Positions 18,805-27,115 of a stretch of DNA of 64,000 nt are shown here, one piece after another; position 1 is the first letter of the stretch, and the number at the start of each line of letters is the position of its first letter. The notes under the pieces are model-generated. The model had not been told where the DNA came from and searched no databases. It saw nothing but the letters and a program-made list of their open reading frames with translations. A program made the position numbers and the translations under genes. Origin of the DNA: Parabacteroides sp. (GTDB lineage: Bacteria; Bacteroidota; Bacteroidia; Bacteroidales; Tannerellaceae); contig DXVO01000001.1 in NCBI GenBank assembly GCA_019417325.1, forward strand, positions 248,001-312,000, given 5' to 3'.

Positions 18805-20622
18805 ATGTTTATATTAGGGATATCAGCATATTACCACGATTCGGCTGCCGCTTTGATAAAAAACGGAACAATCATAGCAGCAGCACAAGAAGAGCGTTTT
18901 TCCAGAAAGAAAAATGACGCATCTTTTCCTTGCCAAGCAATTCGTTATTGTTTGGAAGCGGCTTCCATTCCGCTATCATCCATTGATATTATTGTATTTT
19001 ACGACAAACCATTCCTTAAGTTTGAACGTATATTGGAAACCTTCTACCGGCATGCCCCAAAAGGCGTCCTGCCCTTCTTGAAAGGTATCCCTGTCTGGAT
19101 TAAAGAAAAAATGTTTTTCAAGAGGATGTTAAGGAAAGAATTGCATAAGCTGGGAGATTACAATGAACAACAGACCAGACTGCTTTTTACGGAACATCAT
19201 TTAGCACATGCTGCGTCCGCTTTTTTTGCATCTCCATACAAAGAAGCGGCTATCCTGACAATTGACGGTGTTGGAGAATGGGCTACTTTATCTCTTGCCG
19301 CCGGATATGAAAATACAATCCGGATTATTAAAGAAATGCATTTCCCTGACTCTGTCGGCCTGTTCTATTCTGCTTTTACCTATTATCTCGGATTCCGGGT
19401 GAACTCCGGAGAATATAAATTAATGGGGTTAGCTCCTTACGGAGACCGGCAGTCAGAAACGACACTCCATTTTGTCCGGTTGATAAAAGACCGATTACTT
19501 TCCATTCATCCGGATGGTTCCATTACCTTGAATCTGAAATTTTTCAATTATCAGAAAGGGTTGACAATGGTGCAAAATAAAAAATGGGAAAAATTGTTCG
19601 GTTTTCCACGCCGGGAACCAGAAACAGCTTTAGGAGCGAACCATTGCAGCTTGGCATGTGCAGTTCAGATGATAACGGAAGAAATCCTGTTAAAACTAAC
19701 AGCTGAAGCCCGCAAACAAACCCCATATTCATCCCTGTGCCTCGCCGGTGGAGTTGCCCTGAACTGTGTTGCTAATAGCAAAATAGTCAAATCCGGATTA
19801 TTCGACAACCTATTTATCCAACCGGCCGCGGGAGATGCCGGAGGGGCTTTAGGGGCAGCCTTAGCCGCTTATTATATTTATGCTGGGAACGAACGAAAAA
19901 ATCCGGCATTCGACTCTATGCAAGGAGCCCTTTTAGGACCGGAATACACAGACGAAGAAGTACACCGGATAGCAAAAGATAAAAATATACCGTTCCAGAC
20001 CTTCGAGAATAGTGAACTGCTCTGTAACTATACAGCTAAAAGACTATCAGAAGGAAACTGTATCGGTTGGTTTCAGGGGAGAATGGAATTTGGTCCGAGA
20101 GCTTTAGGAAACCGCAGTATATTAGCAGACCCACGTTATCCGGAGATGCAGCAACAAGTGAATGTAAAGATTAAATTCAGGGAAAGTTTTCGGCCTTTTG
20201 CCCCAGCCATATGTAAAGAAGATGCGGCATTGTATTTCGATAGTCCTACGGAATCGGATTATATGCTGCTCACCACGGATATTAAAGGCAATTATAAAAA
20301 AACACTTCCGGACAACTATACCCAATTATCCGTTATGGAAAAACTTAGTGTTCCCAAATCTGATTTTCCATCGATTACACACGTTGATTTTTCTTCGCGT
20401 TTACAGACCATCGACCGTAAAACGAATCCGTTATTCTGGTCTCTTCTGACAACGTTTAAACAACAAACAGGATGTCCCATGCTAATCAATACCAGCTTCA
20501 ATGTAAGAGGAGAACCAATAGTCTGTACCCCTGAAGATGCGCTCGATTGCTTCATCGCGACAGATATGAATTATTTAGTGATAGGGAATACGATTTTCGA
20601 TAAAACACAATACAAAAGATAA
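18805..20622 (+). CDS. NodU/CmcH-type O-carbamoyltransferase
   Basis: A 605-residue member of the NodU/CmcH/TobZ family. The N-terminal Kae1-like domain shows GISAYYHDSAAALI, EERFSRKK, the metal-binding HHLAHAASAFF and LTIDGVGEWAT. The C-terminal YrdC-like-associated part shows GRMEFGPRALGNRSILADP and INTSFNVRGEPIVCTPEDA. These enzymes use carbamoyl phosphate and ATP to carbamoylate a hydroxyl group on a sugar or natural product. It lies between the SGNH hydrolase and two tiny membrane proteins, an arrangement resembling the SxtI-SxtJ group of saxitoxin clusters but here in a gut anaerobe next to a SusC switch. The acceptor is unknown. Confidence 0.92.
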   Translation: MFILGISAYYHDSAAALIKNGTIIAAAQEERFSRKKNDASFPCQAIRYCLEAASIPLSSIDIIVFYDKPFLKFERILETFYRHAPKGVLPFLKGIPVWIKEKMFFKRMLRKELHKLGDYNEQQTRLLFTEHHLAHAASAFFASPYKEAAILTIDGVGEWATLSLAAGYENTIRIIKEMHFPDSVGLFYSAFTYYLGFRVNSGEYKLMGLAPYGDRQSETTLHFVRLIKDRLLSIHPDGSITLNLKFFNYQKGLTMVQNKKWEKLFGFPRREPETALGANHCSLACAVQMITEEILLKLTAEARKQTPYSSLCLAGGVALNCVANSKIVKSGLFDNLFIQPAAGDAGGALGAALAAYYIYAGNERKNPAFDSMQGALLGPEYTDEEVHRIAKDKNIPFQTFENSELLCNYTAKRLSEGNCIGWFQGRMEFGPRALGNRSILADPRYPEMQQQVNVKIKFRESFRPFAPAICKEDAALYFDSPTESDYMLLTTDIKGNYKKTLPDNYTQLSVMEKLSVPKSDFPSITHVDFSSRLQTIDRKTNPLFWSLLTTFKQQTGCPMLINTSFNVRGEPIVCTPEDALDCFIATDMNYLVIGNTIFDKTQYKR

Positions 20623-20623
20623 T

Positions 20624-20773
20624 ATGGAATTTATAAAAGACTTATTCATGTTTTTCCGGGAAAGAAAAAAATGGTGGCTAATGCCATTGATTATTTTTCT
20701 ATTGCTAATAGGTATGTTACTACTGGCTACCGGTAATACGGTTCTGGCTCCTTTCATTTATGCGTTATTTTAA
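20624..20773 (+). CDS. DUF5989-type small membrane protein
   Basis: A 49-residue protein starting 1 nt after the carbamoyltransferase stop: MEFIKDLFMFFRERKKWW, then one hydrophobic segment LMPLIIFLLLIGMLLLATG and a short tail ending APFIYALF. The basic/aromatic head followed by a membrane span and the APFIY end is the pattern of DUF5989, a family of ~50-residue proteins found beside NodU-type carbamoyltransferases. The tight spacing supports translation. It may anchor the transferase to the membrane; that is inference. Confidence 0.8.
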   Translation: MEFIKDLFMFFRERKKWWLMPLIIFLLLIGMLLLATGNTVLAPFIYALF

Positions 20774-20784
20774 AACGAACAAAT

Positions 20785-21018
20785 ATGCCTGTTATCCGAC
20801 AAATAGCTCAACAGATCCTTTCCATATGGAGCAAATTCGGAATGTTACTAAACCGGATTTGCTCACCACTCATATTAGGTGCGGTCTATTTCCTGCTCCT
20901 AACCCCTGTAGCATTACTATACCGTTTGTTTACAGCTGGCAGGGAAAAAGACAACGCCACATCATTTACAGAACGTAATAAACGGTTTACAGCAAAAGAC
21001 TTCGAGAATCCATGGTAA
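20785..21018 (+). CDS. SxtJ-like small membrane protein
   Basis: A 77-residue protein with one or two hydrophobic segments (FGMLLNRICSPLILGAVYFLLLTPVALLYRLF, ~19-48) and a charged C-terminal tail ending with TFAKDFENPW-like residues (TAKDFENPW). This tail is typical of the SxtJ family, first named in saxitoxin clusters and seen with carbamoyltransferase and DUF5989 genes. The role is unknown. It starts 11 nt after the DUF5989 gene and its stop overlaps the next start by 7 nt. Confidence 0.75.
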   Translation: MPVIRQIAQQILSIWSKFGMLLNRICSPLILGAVYFLLLTPVALLYRLFTAGREKDNATSFTERNKRFTAKDFENPW

Positions 21019-22769
21019 ACAAAAGACATCCTATACAATCAGTATTCCTGAAATACGGATATGCAGCATTCTTCCTGTATATTGCTATTTTCCTCTGCTT
21101 TTTTTATAACTACCATCTGTTATACACTGAGCAATTACAAATATTCCAGTTTACAAACTTTTATTTCCTCACTCTGATAGAAAGACCGGGGGGACTGGCC
21201 AACTACATTGGTTCCTTTATTACACAGTTTTATATATTCAACCATGCGGCAGGTTTAATCATCTCCTCTTTGCTATTTCTTTTATTCTTTCTTCAAAAAA
21301 AGATAGAGATAGCATGGCACATAAAAAACGGAACTGTGTTTAGCTTGATTCTACCTGCACTCTTCACACTGTTTTTTATGGATATAAATGCACAGGCCGG
21401 AGGGTTACTTGCCACAATAATAGCCATGTTATTTGTTTGGTTGACGACCTTATTGCCGGATAAATGGTATAAGTACCTGATAACATTGTTTTTTATACCA
21501 ATCCTGTACGCCATTACCGGTGGAGGATTGATAACCTATACTCTCCTACTATTGGCGGGTCATTTGCTACAAGAAAAGAAAAACATTCCATATATATCCG
21601 TGCTTCTCCTTTTTTCTCTCGTGCTTCCATTGGTTGTCCGACAGTATTTCATCCCATTACCTTGGAATCAAACATGGATTGGTACAGCTTTTTACAAAGG
21701 GAATACGATTCCGGACTTACTTTGGTGGCTCCTTTTCACTCCTGCAATACTCATTTTATTAACTAAAAGTACCGGAAAACTCCTTTCCGGTATAAAATAC
21801 CCGGAAAAGACCGAAAGCCTTCTCTTTATTGGTATTTTCATCGGCACAATCGTAGCTTTACAATATAATAAAAACCAGCGGGAAGAAACCATCTATAGGC
21901 TGGATCATCTTCTGAAAAAGCAAGATTGGCAACAAATAGTACAAATAGCAGAAAAACAACCGTTCCATAATCAGGTATTTGTATCTTATGTAAATATAGC
22001 TTTACTAAACCAAGGATTATTACCGGACAAAATGATGAACTTCTCCCAACGTCCGGAAGTCAACGAATTTTGGACATCCAGTTATCTCCCGATGTTCCTT
22101 ACAGGTGAATCCTACTACCATTTAGACATGTATAACGCCGCACGCGCTTATCTGTTTATGGCAAATACACAATCCCCATTATCTGCCTCTCCTTTCATCT
22201 ACCTGCGACTGGCTGAATTGGAAACTGTCCGTGGAAATGCCAAGGCCGGCATGAAATATGTACAAGTTTTGAAACAGACCTTATTTTATAGGGAACAAGC
22301 TGAAAAAATGGAACAGGCGATACAGGGTAGCAACTATCGGCAAGAAATACAATCAAAAATTGACCGGTATACGGAAAATGATTCTTTCCTTGCCAAAGAA
22401 ATGCTTTATAATGTAACTTGCAAACAGAAGGAAGATCCTTACAACCGGAAAGTCCTCGACTTTTTATTAGCCAAATATATATTGGCCAATGACTATAAAA
22501 ATTTCCTGCATTGCATAGCCGGATTACCATATAGCATTGGCAATGATATACCCCGTTTATATCAGGAGTTTTTACTAATGTATGCCTATATGCTCGGCGA
22601 CAACACATTAATAAAAAAGTGGGGGATACAGCAGGCCGTAGTAACAGACTTCTACAAATATCTGCAAATCAACCAATCCGGACAATCCGAACAAAAAATA
22701 AAGGAAGAACTGAAAAAGACTTTCGGACATTCCTACTGGTTCTATATGCAACATAAAAATGACTTCTAA
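21012..22769 (+). CDS. DUF6057-like polytopic membrane protein
   Basis: A 585-residue protein. The first ~270 residues hold about eight to ten membrane segments, preceded by the conserved-looking PGGLANYIGSFITQFYIF region. The rest (~280-585) is soluble and helical with TPR-like pairs (YNAARAYLFMANTQSPLSAS). It fits the DUF6057 family of Bacteroidetes, function unknown. It overlaps the SxtJ-like gene by 7 nt, so they are translationally coupled. It could present or transport the molecule being carbamoylated; no direct evidence shows this. Confidence 0.7.
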   Translation: MVNKRHPIQSVFLKYGYAAFFLYIAIFLCFFYNYHLLYTEQLQIFQFTNFYFLTLIERPGGLANYIGSFITQFYIFNHAAGLIISSLLFLLFFLQKKIEIAWHIKNGTVFSLILPALFTLFFMDINAQAGGLLATIIAMLFVWLTTLLPDKWYKYLITLFFIPILYAITGGGLITYTLLLLAGHLLQEKKNIPYISVLLLFSLVLPLVVRQYFIPLPWNQTWIGTAFYKGNTIPDLLWWLLFTPAILILLTKSTGKLLSGIKYPEKTESLLFIGIFIGTIVALQYNKNQREETIYRLDHLLKKQDWQQIVQIAEKQPFHNQVFVSYVNIALLNQGLLPDKMMNFSQRPEVNEFWTSSYLPMFLTGESYYHLDMYNAARAYLFMANTQSPLSASPFIYLRLAELETVRGNAKAGMKYVQVLKQTLFYREQAEKMEQAIQGSNYRQEIQSKIDRYTENDSFLAKEMLYNVTCKQKEDPYNRKVLDFLLAKYILANDYKNFLHCIAGLPYSIGNDIPRLYQEFLLMYAYMLGDNTLIKKWGIQQAVVTDFYKYLQINQSGQSEQKIKEELKKTFGHSYWFYMQHKNDF

Positions 22770-22783
22770 CAAATAATAATATA

Positions 22784-24316
22784 ATGAGACACATCATACA
22801 TACCGGCAAATGGATTTTAATACTGTTTTTAGGAGCTATTCTATCCAGCGGATGCAACCAGGCACCTTCCGGAGCTATCCAGCAAAATGAATTACCCTCT
22901 ATCTATCCCGATTATATGGAAGCGACTATCCCTGTCAATATTGCTCCCCTTAATTTCCGAATACTGCCGGAAGGAAACAACCATGTTGTATTCTCGACCA
23001 AAGGCTATCAATTCACGATATCCGGATCTGATTATATCGATATACCTGAAAAAAAATGGAAACAGCTCTTGGGAGCTGCAAAAGGAGACTCTATTACCGT
23101 ATCTGTTTATAACCGGGAAAATGGCCATTGGCTAAAATACAAATCCTTCCATTGGTATGTCCCAACTGACTCTATCGACAATTATTTGGTATACCGCCTG
23201 ATTGAACCGACTTATGCCAACTGGAATCAAATGGGGATTTATCAACGGAACCTGTCTTCCTTTTCTGAAACAGAAATTATCTCTAATGATAAAACAGGGC
23301 ACAACTGTATGAACTGTCATTCTTTCAACCAAAGAGATCCTCATCAAATGGTCTTGCATATGCGCAAAACAAATCCCGGAACCCTCTTAATCAAAGATGG
23401 AAAAATCACAAAGTTGGATACTCAGACCCAATATACCATTTCAAACTTCGTTTATCCATATTGGCATCCGTCTGGAAATGATATCGCATTTTCCACAAAT
23501 AATACCCAAATGTCTTTTTTTGAAGCAAATGACAAATTAATAGAAGTATACGACTTATATTCGGATATCGTTTTATACAACATCGATAAGAACGAAGTTT
23601 ATACCAGTCCTTTGCTATCAGCCAAAGACCAGTTGGAAAACTTCCCGGTCTTCTCACCCGATGGAAAAACACTCTATTTTTGTTCATGTCCGCGCGTAGA
23701 TAGTTTACCCCAAAACTTCGAGCAAGTAAAATATCAATTGTGCAGTATAGGTTTTGATGCTGACAACCGGACTTTTTCCCCACAAGTTGACACACTCGTC
23801 AATCTGACACAAAAAGGGAAAGGAGTATCATTACCCAGCATATCCCCTAACGGGCAATATATCCTTTGCAGCGTGGCTTCCAGTGGTTGCTTCCTGAGTT
23901 GGGATAAAAATTCCGACCTTTTCTTATATGATACTCATTCAAAGGAGTTGCGTTCGGCAGAAGCATTAAATACGGATCAATCCGAAAGTTATACCAGTTG
24001 GTCCTCCAACAGCCGATGGATCATATTCAGCAGCCGCAGGCTGGATGGTGTATATAACCGCCCTTATATCGCCTATATCAATGAAAAGGGAGAAATAGGT
24101 AAACCTTTTATTCTCCCTCAAAAGCATCCGGACTTTTATCAATATTTATTTAAGGCCTATAATCTGCCTCAATTAGTATCAGGAAAAGTAACCATCAATC
24201 CGCACGAAATTGCAGAAACGGTAAAATCTCCCAACAGCCAATCCGTTAAATTTCGCCAAGGGGAACATCAACCCGCTGTTACGGAAAAAACAGCCGCAAA
24301 AAGCGAAGTAAATTAA
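22784..24316 (+). CDS. PD40/TolB-like propeller lipoprotein with a CxxCH motif
   Basis: A 510-residue lipoprotein (lipobox LSSGC). After an N-terminal beta domain comes a cytochrome c-type heme motif CMNCH (~residues 174-178), then WD40/TolB-like PD40 repeats such as PYWHPSGNDIAFSTN, FPVFSPDGKTLYFCSCP and LPSISPNGQYILCS. The single CxxCH inside a propeller protein is unusual, but no distal heme ligand can be assigned from sequence. It is the last gene of the six-gene operon, 14 nt after the DUF6057 gene, and its stop overlaps the convergent HU gene by 4 nt. Confidence 0.78.
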   Translation: MRHIIHTGKWILILFLGAILSSGCNQAPSGAIQQNELPSIYPDYMEATIPVNIAPLNFRILPEGNNHVVFSTKGYQFTISGSDYIDIPEKKWKQLLGAAKGDSITVSVYNRENGHWLKYKSFHWYVPTDSIDNYLVYRLIEPTYANWNQMGIYQRNLSSFSETEIISNDKTGHNCMNCHSFNQRDPHQMVLHMRKTNPGTLLIKDGKITKLDTQTQYTISNFVYPYWHPSGNDIAFSTNNTQMSFFEANDKLIEVYDLYSDIVLYNIDKNEVYTSPLLSAKDQLENFPVFSPDGKTLYFCSCPRVDSLPQNFEQVKYQLCSIGFDADNRTFSPQVDTLVNLTQKGKGVSLPSISPNGQYILCSVASSGCFLSWDKNSDLFLYDTHSKELRSAEALNTDQSESYTSWSSNSRWIIFSSRRLDGVYNRPYIAYINEKGEIGKPFILPQKHPDFYQYLFKAYNLPQLVSGKVTINPHEIAETVKSPNSQSVKFRQGEHQPAVTEKTAAKSEVN

Positions 24317-24906
24317 TAAGGACGGATATACATCGTTTGTTTCCCGTTGCCTGTCTCTACTAATTTGCCATCCTTCACCAGCTCCTGAAGGTCTTTCAAG
24401 GCAAGGTAGCGGCTGCAATTATTTAGCTTCATGCAGATTGTGCTATTAATACTTAAATGTTTACGTACATACTCACGGATATTCTTTTTACGGGCCAACA
24501 AGTCCGGAACTTCTTTCTTTTCCCGTTTGGCAACTTCAAGGTCTGCCTCCCTTACCTGTTTTTTTAAGGATGTAGCACATCTGAATGCCACTCCGTCGAC
24601 ACGTGCTTCCAGTTTTTCCCTACCTTTATCATCGCGCACAACTGTAGTTTTCAATGTCGGGGAAAAATGCCCCAGCCCTTCCAGGTCGACAATTTTTCCT
24701 TCTTCCAACTGAAGGCCCACCCAAAAATTTAAGGCTTCCAAAATACCTTTTACATCCGCCGACGAAAAACTGCTGGATGAAGATATGAACTTACACATCA
24801 TCTCCATATTTACTGTTCCTTGCGGAACCACACGCGCATGCAACAAGCCTTTATCTTCCTTTCCGTCCGGAACAGGAGTTTTATACCAACCGATTTTTAT
24901 ACTCAT
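24313..24906 (-). CDS. HU/IHF-like DNA-binding protein with C-terminal extension
   Basis: A 197-residue protein whose first ~125 residues fit the HU-like domain of Bacteroidales (HU-HIG type): FSSADVKGILEALNFWVGLQLEEGKIVDLEGLGHFSPTL. The C-terminal ~70 residues look like a winged-helix unit (SRYLALKDLQELVKDGKLVETGNGKQTMYI). HU proteins bend DNA and often assist site-specific recombination. It lies beside the capsule recombinase, transcribed away from it, from its own promoter. Another HU-like gene sits at the far end of the capsule locus (47582). Confidence 0.85.
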   Translation of the reverse strand: MSIKIGWYKTPVPDGKEDKGLLHARVVPQGTVNMEMMCKFISSSSSFSSADVKGILEALNFWVGLQLEEGKIVDLEGLGHFSPTLKTTVVRDDKGREKLEARVDGVAFRCATSLKKQVREADLEVAKREKKEVPDLLARKKNIREYVRKHLSINSTICMKLNNCSRYLALKDLQELVKDGKLVETGNGKQTMYIRPY

Positions 24907-24983
24907 ACCTATCTTTTTTAAATTCGACCCTTATTTTCCAGAAAAAGTACCTAATGAAATATTCTTTTGATAATTATAAAAAG

Positions 24984-25015
24984 CAAATATAATAGATGTA
25001 ATTAATAAATTCAAC
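24984..25015 (-). promoter_or_regulatory. Promoter of the HU-like gene
   Basis: On the minus strand, GTTG (25012-25015), a 20-nt spacer and TATATTTG (24984-24991). The -7 box is an exact TAnnTTTG match and the -33 box differs at one base. The leader is about 70 nt. The rest of the 318-bp gap (24907-25224) is AT-rich with no other feature I can support. Confidence 0.65.
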
Positions 25016-25224
25016 AATTATCATTTTTATTTTCAATGTCTGTCAAAAATATATTTCATTGAATACAAATAGGCGAAAGAAGCCGTCGACATCTATATTT
25101 AAAACCGTGTTTTTCCATATCCAGCCTTTTTGTAAAATTAGGGAAGATTCATAGCCCTTAAAGTTATAAAAGTGTTCTATTTATGCATTATCTGAAAGAT
25201 AAAAACTTAATACAAAAATAAAGT

Positions 25225-26187
25225 ATGAAGAAAAACGGATTTACAGTATGTGCAAATAACTATATTGAAGATTTGCGAAAAGAAGGGCGTTTCGCCACAG
25301 CACATGTTTATAAAAATGCCCTCCGCTCCTTTACCCTGTTTTGCGGGACTCCGGGAGTATCATTCAAACAAGTCACCCGTGAAAATCTAAAACGCTATAA
25401 CGATTATCTCGTGACTTGCCAGTTAAAACGAAACACAGTCTCAACCTATATGCGTATGTTGCGGTGTATTTATAACCGGGGTGTAGACGCCGGTCGCGCA
25501 CCTTATGTATACAGGCTGTTTCATGACGTTTTTACAGGTATCGATACCCGCCAGAAAAAAGCGATCCCTGTCAGCGAATTGCATACATTATTATATAAGG
25601 ATCCCGAATCCGATAAATTACGCCGTACACAGGCAATCGCCAATCTATTGTTTCAATTCTGCGGCATGCCTTTTACAGACCTTGTCCATCTGGAAAAATC
25701 GAACCTGGAACAAGGGCTGTTAAAATACAACCGTATCAAAACAGGAACACCTATGAGTTTGGAGATATTAGACACCGCAACCGGCTTTATATCCATCCTG
25801 CGCAACAACCATCCACAACTCCATCCCGATTACCCTGATTATCTTTTTCATATATTAAGCGGAAAAAATAAACGGAAAGAAGAAGGTTCCTACATAGAAT
25901 ACCAATCAGCCCTGCGCCGGTTCAACAATCAATTAAAAAGTTTGACTAAACGGTTAAAACTACGCTCGCCTGTTACCTCCTATTCACTCCGGCATTCCTG
26001 GGCAACGATAGCGAAATACAGGAATGTCCCGATAGAAATGATTAGCGAGTCATTAGGGCATAAGTCAATCAAAACAACGCAAATTTATCTAAAAAGTTTC
26101 GAATTGGAAAAACGAACAAAAGTGAATAAATTGAATTTTTCTTATGTAAAGAATTATGGAGAAAAACAAGCAAAAATAGCTTTATAA
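25225..26187 (+). CDS. Tyrosine site-specific recombinase (DNA invertase) of the capsule locus
   Basis: A 320-residue phage-integrase-family protein: SAM-like DNA-binding domain (~1-105), then a catalytic domain with the beta-turn Lys (YNRIKTG), ArgII box SYSLRHSWAT, LGHKSIKTT and the Tyr nucleophile in TQIYLKSF. The first catalytic Arg, expected near FCGMPFTDL, is not visible there; related invertases have a similar sequence, so this may be a family trait. Recombinases at this position, before upxY, invert promoters of capsule loci in Bacteroidales. The adjacent perfect inverted repeat is the obvious target. Confidence 0.88.
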   Translation: MKKNGFTVCANNYIEDLRKEGRFATAHVYKNALRSFTLFCGTPGVSFKQVTRENLKRYNDYLVTCQLKRNTVSTYMRMLRCIYNRGVDAGRAPYVYRLFHDVFTGIDTRQKKAIPVSELHTLLYKDPESDKLRRTQAIANLLFQFCGMPFTDLVHLEKSNLEQGLLKYNRIKTGTPMSLEILDTATGFISILRNNHPQLHPDYPDYLFHILSGKNKRKEEGSYIEYQSALRRFNNQLKSLTKRLKLRSPVTSYSLRHSWATIAKYRNVPIEMISESLGHKSIKTTQIYLKSFELEKRTKVNKLNFSYVKNYGEKQAKIAL

Positions 26188-26204
26188 TCAGATAAATACC
26201 ATTA

Positions 26205-26227
26205 CTGTTACTTCTTAGGTAACGGAT
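26205..26227 (+). repeat. Left inverted repeat of the capsule-locus switch
   Basis: A 23-bp repeat with core GTTAC-N7-GTAAC. It is exactly the reverse complement of 26465-26487. Half-sites of 5 bp around a 7-bp core are typical of tyrosine recombinase crossover sites. Confidence 0.88.
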
Positions 26228-26239
26228 AATAAATCGCTG

Positions 26240-26247
26240 CGAAGATA
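26240..26247 (-). promoter_or_regulatory. Candidate capsule promoter -7 box, facing away from upxY
   Basis: TATCTTCG on the minus strand matches TAnnTTTG at all but one base. After inversion it would lie at 26445-26452 on the plus strand, about 57 nt before ATG 26510. No convincing -33 box is seen. Confidence 0.4.
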
Positions 26248-26464
26248 GACAAAAATTTCAACAATAAAAAAGAAAATTCACTTTTCCAACTACAATAGAA
26301 AACATAAGAGTGGCTGAACATGAAAAATTCTTATTTCATGCTCTATAATTTTTATATCCCATAAGTAAAAAACTTTTATTCTAAATGCCGGACGAGATTC
26401 TTCCAACGTAATATTTTCCAGCACTTATCTCCTTTTCTCTTTTATAAGTCTACGAAAACACAAC

Positions 26465-26487
26465 ATCCGTTACCTAAGAAGTAACAG
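26465..26487 (-). repeat. Right inverted repeat of the capsule-locus switch
   Basis: The reverse complement of 26205-26227 over 23 bp without mismatch. It ends 22 nt before the upxY ATG, so inversion leaves the coding region untouched. Confidence 0.88.
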
Positions 26488-26509
26488 ATATTTGTGGAAT
26501 AACAGACCT

Positions 26510-27088
26510 ATGATTTTACAGCGAAGTGAATCAACAAATGCCGGGACCGATTACGGGACAGGGGAAGGCGTAGCACACCCTAAACGCTGGTATGTAGCAT
26601 TTGTCAAAATGCACCATGAGAAGAAGGTTGCCGGATATCTGGCCAAAATGGGAATCGAGTGTTTTGTTCCCATCCAACAACAAATACACCAATGGAGCGA
26701 CCGGAAAAAACGGATAGATTGCGTACTGCTTCCTATGATGGTTTTTATCCATGCCGATCCTAAAGAACGCACGGAAGCCTTAACCCTCTCCTCCATATGC
26801 CGCTATATGGTTCTACGTGGTGAAAAGGCACCGGCAATCATTCCCGACGAACAAATGGACCGCTTCCGTTTTATGCTCGATTACTCGGAAGAGACTGTCA
26901 GCATAAACAGTTATCCCCTGGTACGGGGAGAACAGGTTCGTGTAATCAAAGGCCCATTGACCGGACTTACCGGGGAACTTGTTACGATGGATGGAAAAAG
27001 TAAAATTGCCGTCCGGCTTAATATCCTGGGATGTGCCTGTGTAGACATGCCTGCGGGATATGTAGAGCCGGTTAACGAAAAACTCTGA
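26510..27088 (+). CDS. upxY: UpxY-family NusG-like transcription antiterminator
   Basis: About 192 residues: NusG N-terminal domain (RWYVAFVKMHHEKKVAGYLAKMGIECFVP) and a C-terminal KOW motif (RGEQVRVIKGPLTGLTGELV). UpxY proteins bind the 5' leader of their own capsule operon and RNA polymerase so that transcription reaches the distal genes. I use ATG 26510; a TTG at 26492 would add six residues but lies at the edge of the inverted repeat. It is the first gene of the locus and no UpxZ partner gene follows, as the next gene is the exporter. Confidence 0.9.
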   Translation: MILQRSESTNAGTDYGTGEGVAHPKRWYVAFVKMHHEKKVAGYLAKMGIECFVPIQQQIHQWSDRKKRIDCVLLPMMVFIHADPKERTEALTLSSICRYMVLRGEKAPAIIPDEQMDRFRFMLDYSEETVSINSYPLVRGEQVRVIKGPLTGLTGELVTMDGKSKIAVRLNILGCACVDMPAGYVEPVNEKL

Positions 27089-27115
27089 TTTACTGAAATA
27101 TTTGATTTATAAACG

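Larger units (their letters stand above)
26205..26487. other. Invertible promoter region of the capsule locus
   Basis: A 283-bp region between recombinase and upxY, bounded by the perfect 23-bp inverted repeats. The interior has no open reading frame. No TAnnTTTG box points to upxY in the sequenced orientation; the best -7-like box (26240-26247) points back at the recombinase. The sequenced state is therefore probably OFF. This also accounts for the 322-bp gap 26188-26509. Confidence 0.8.
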
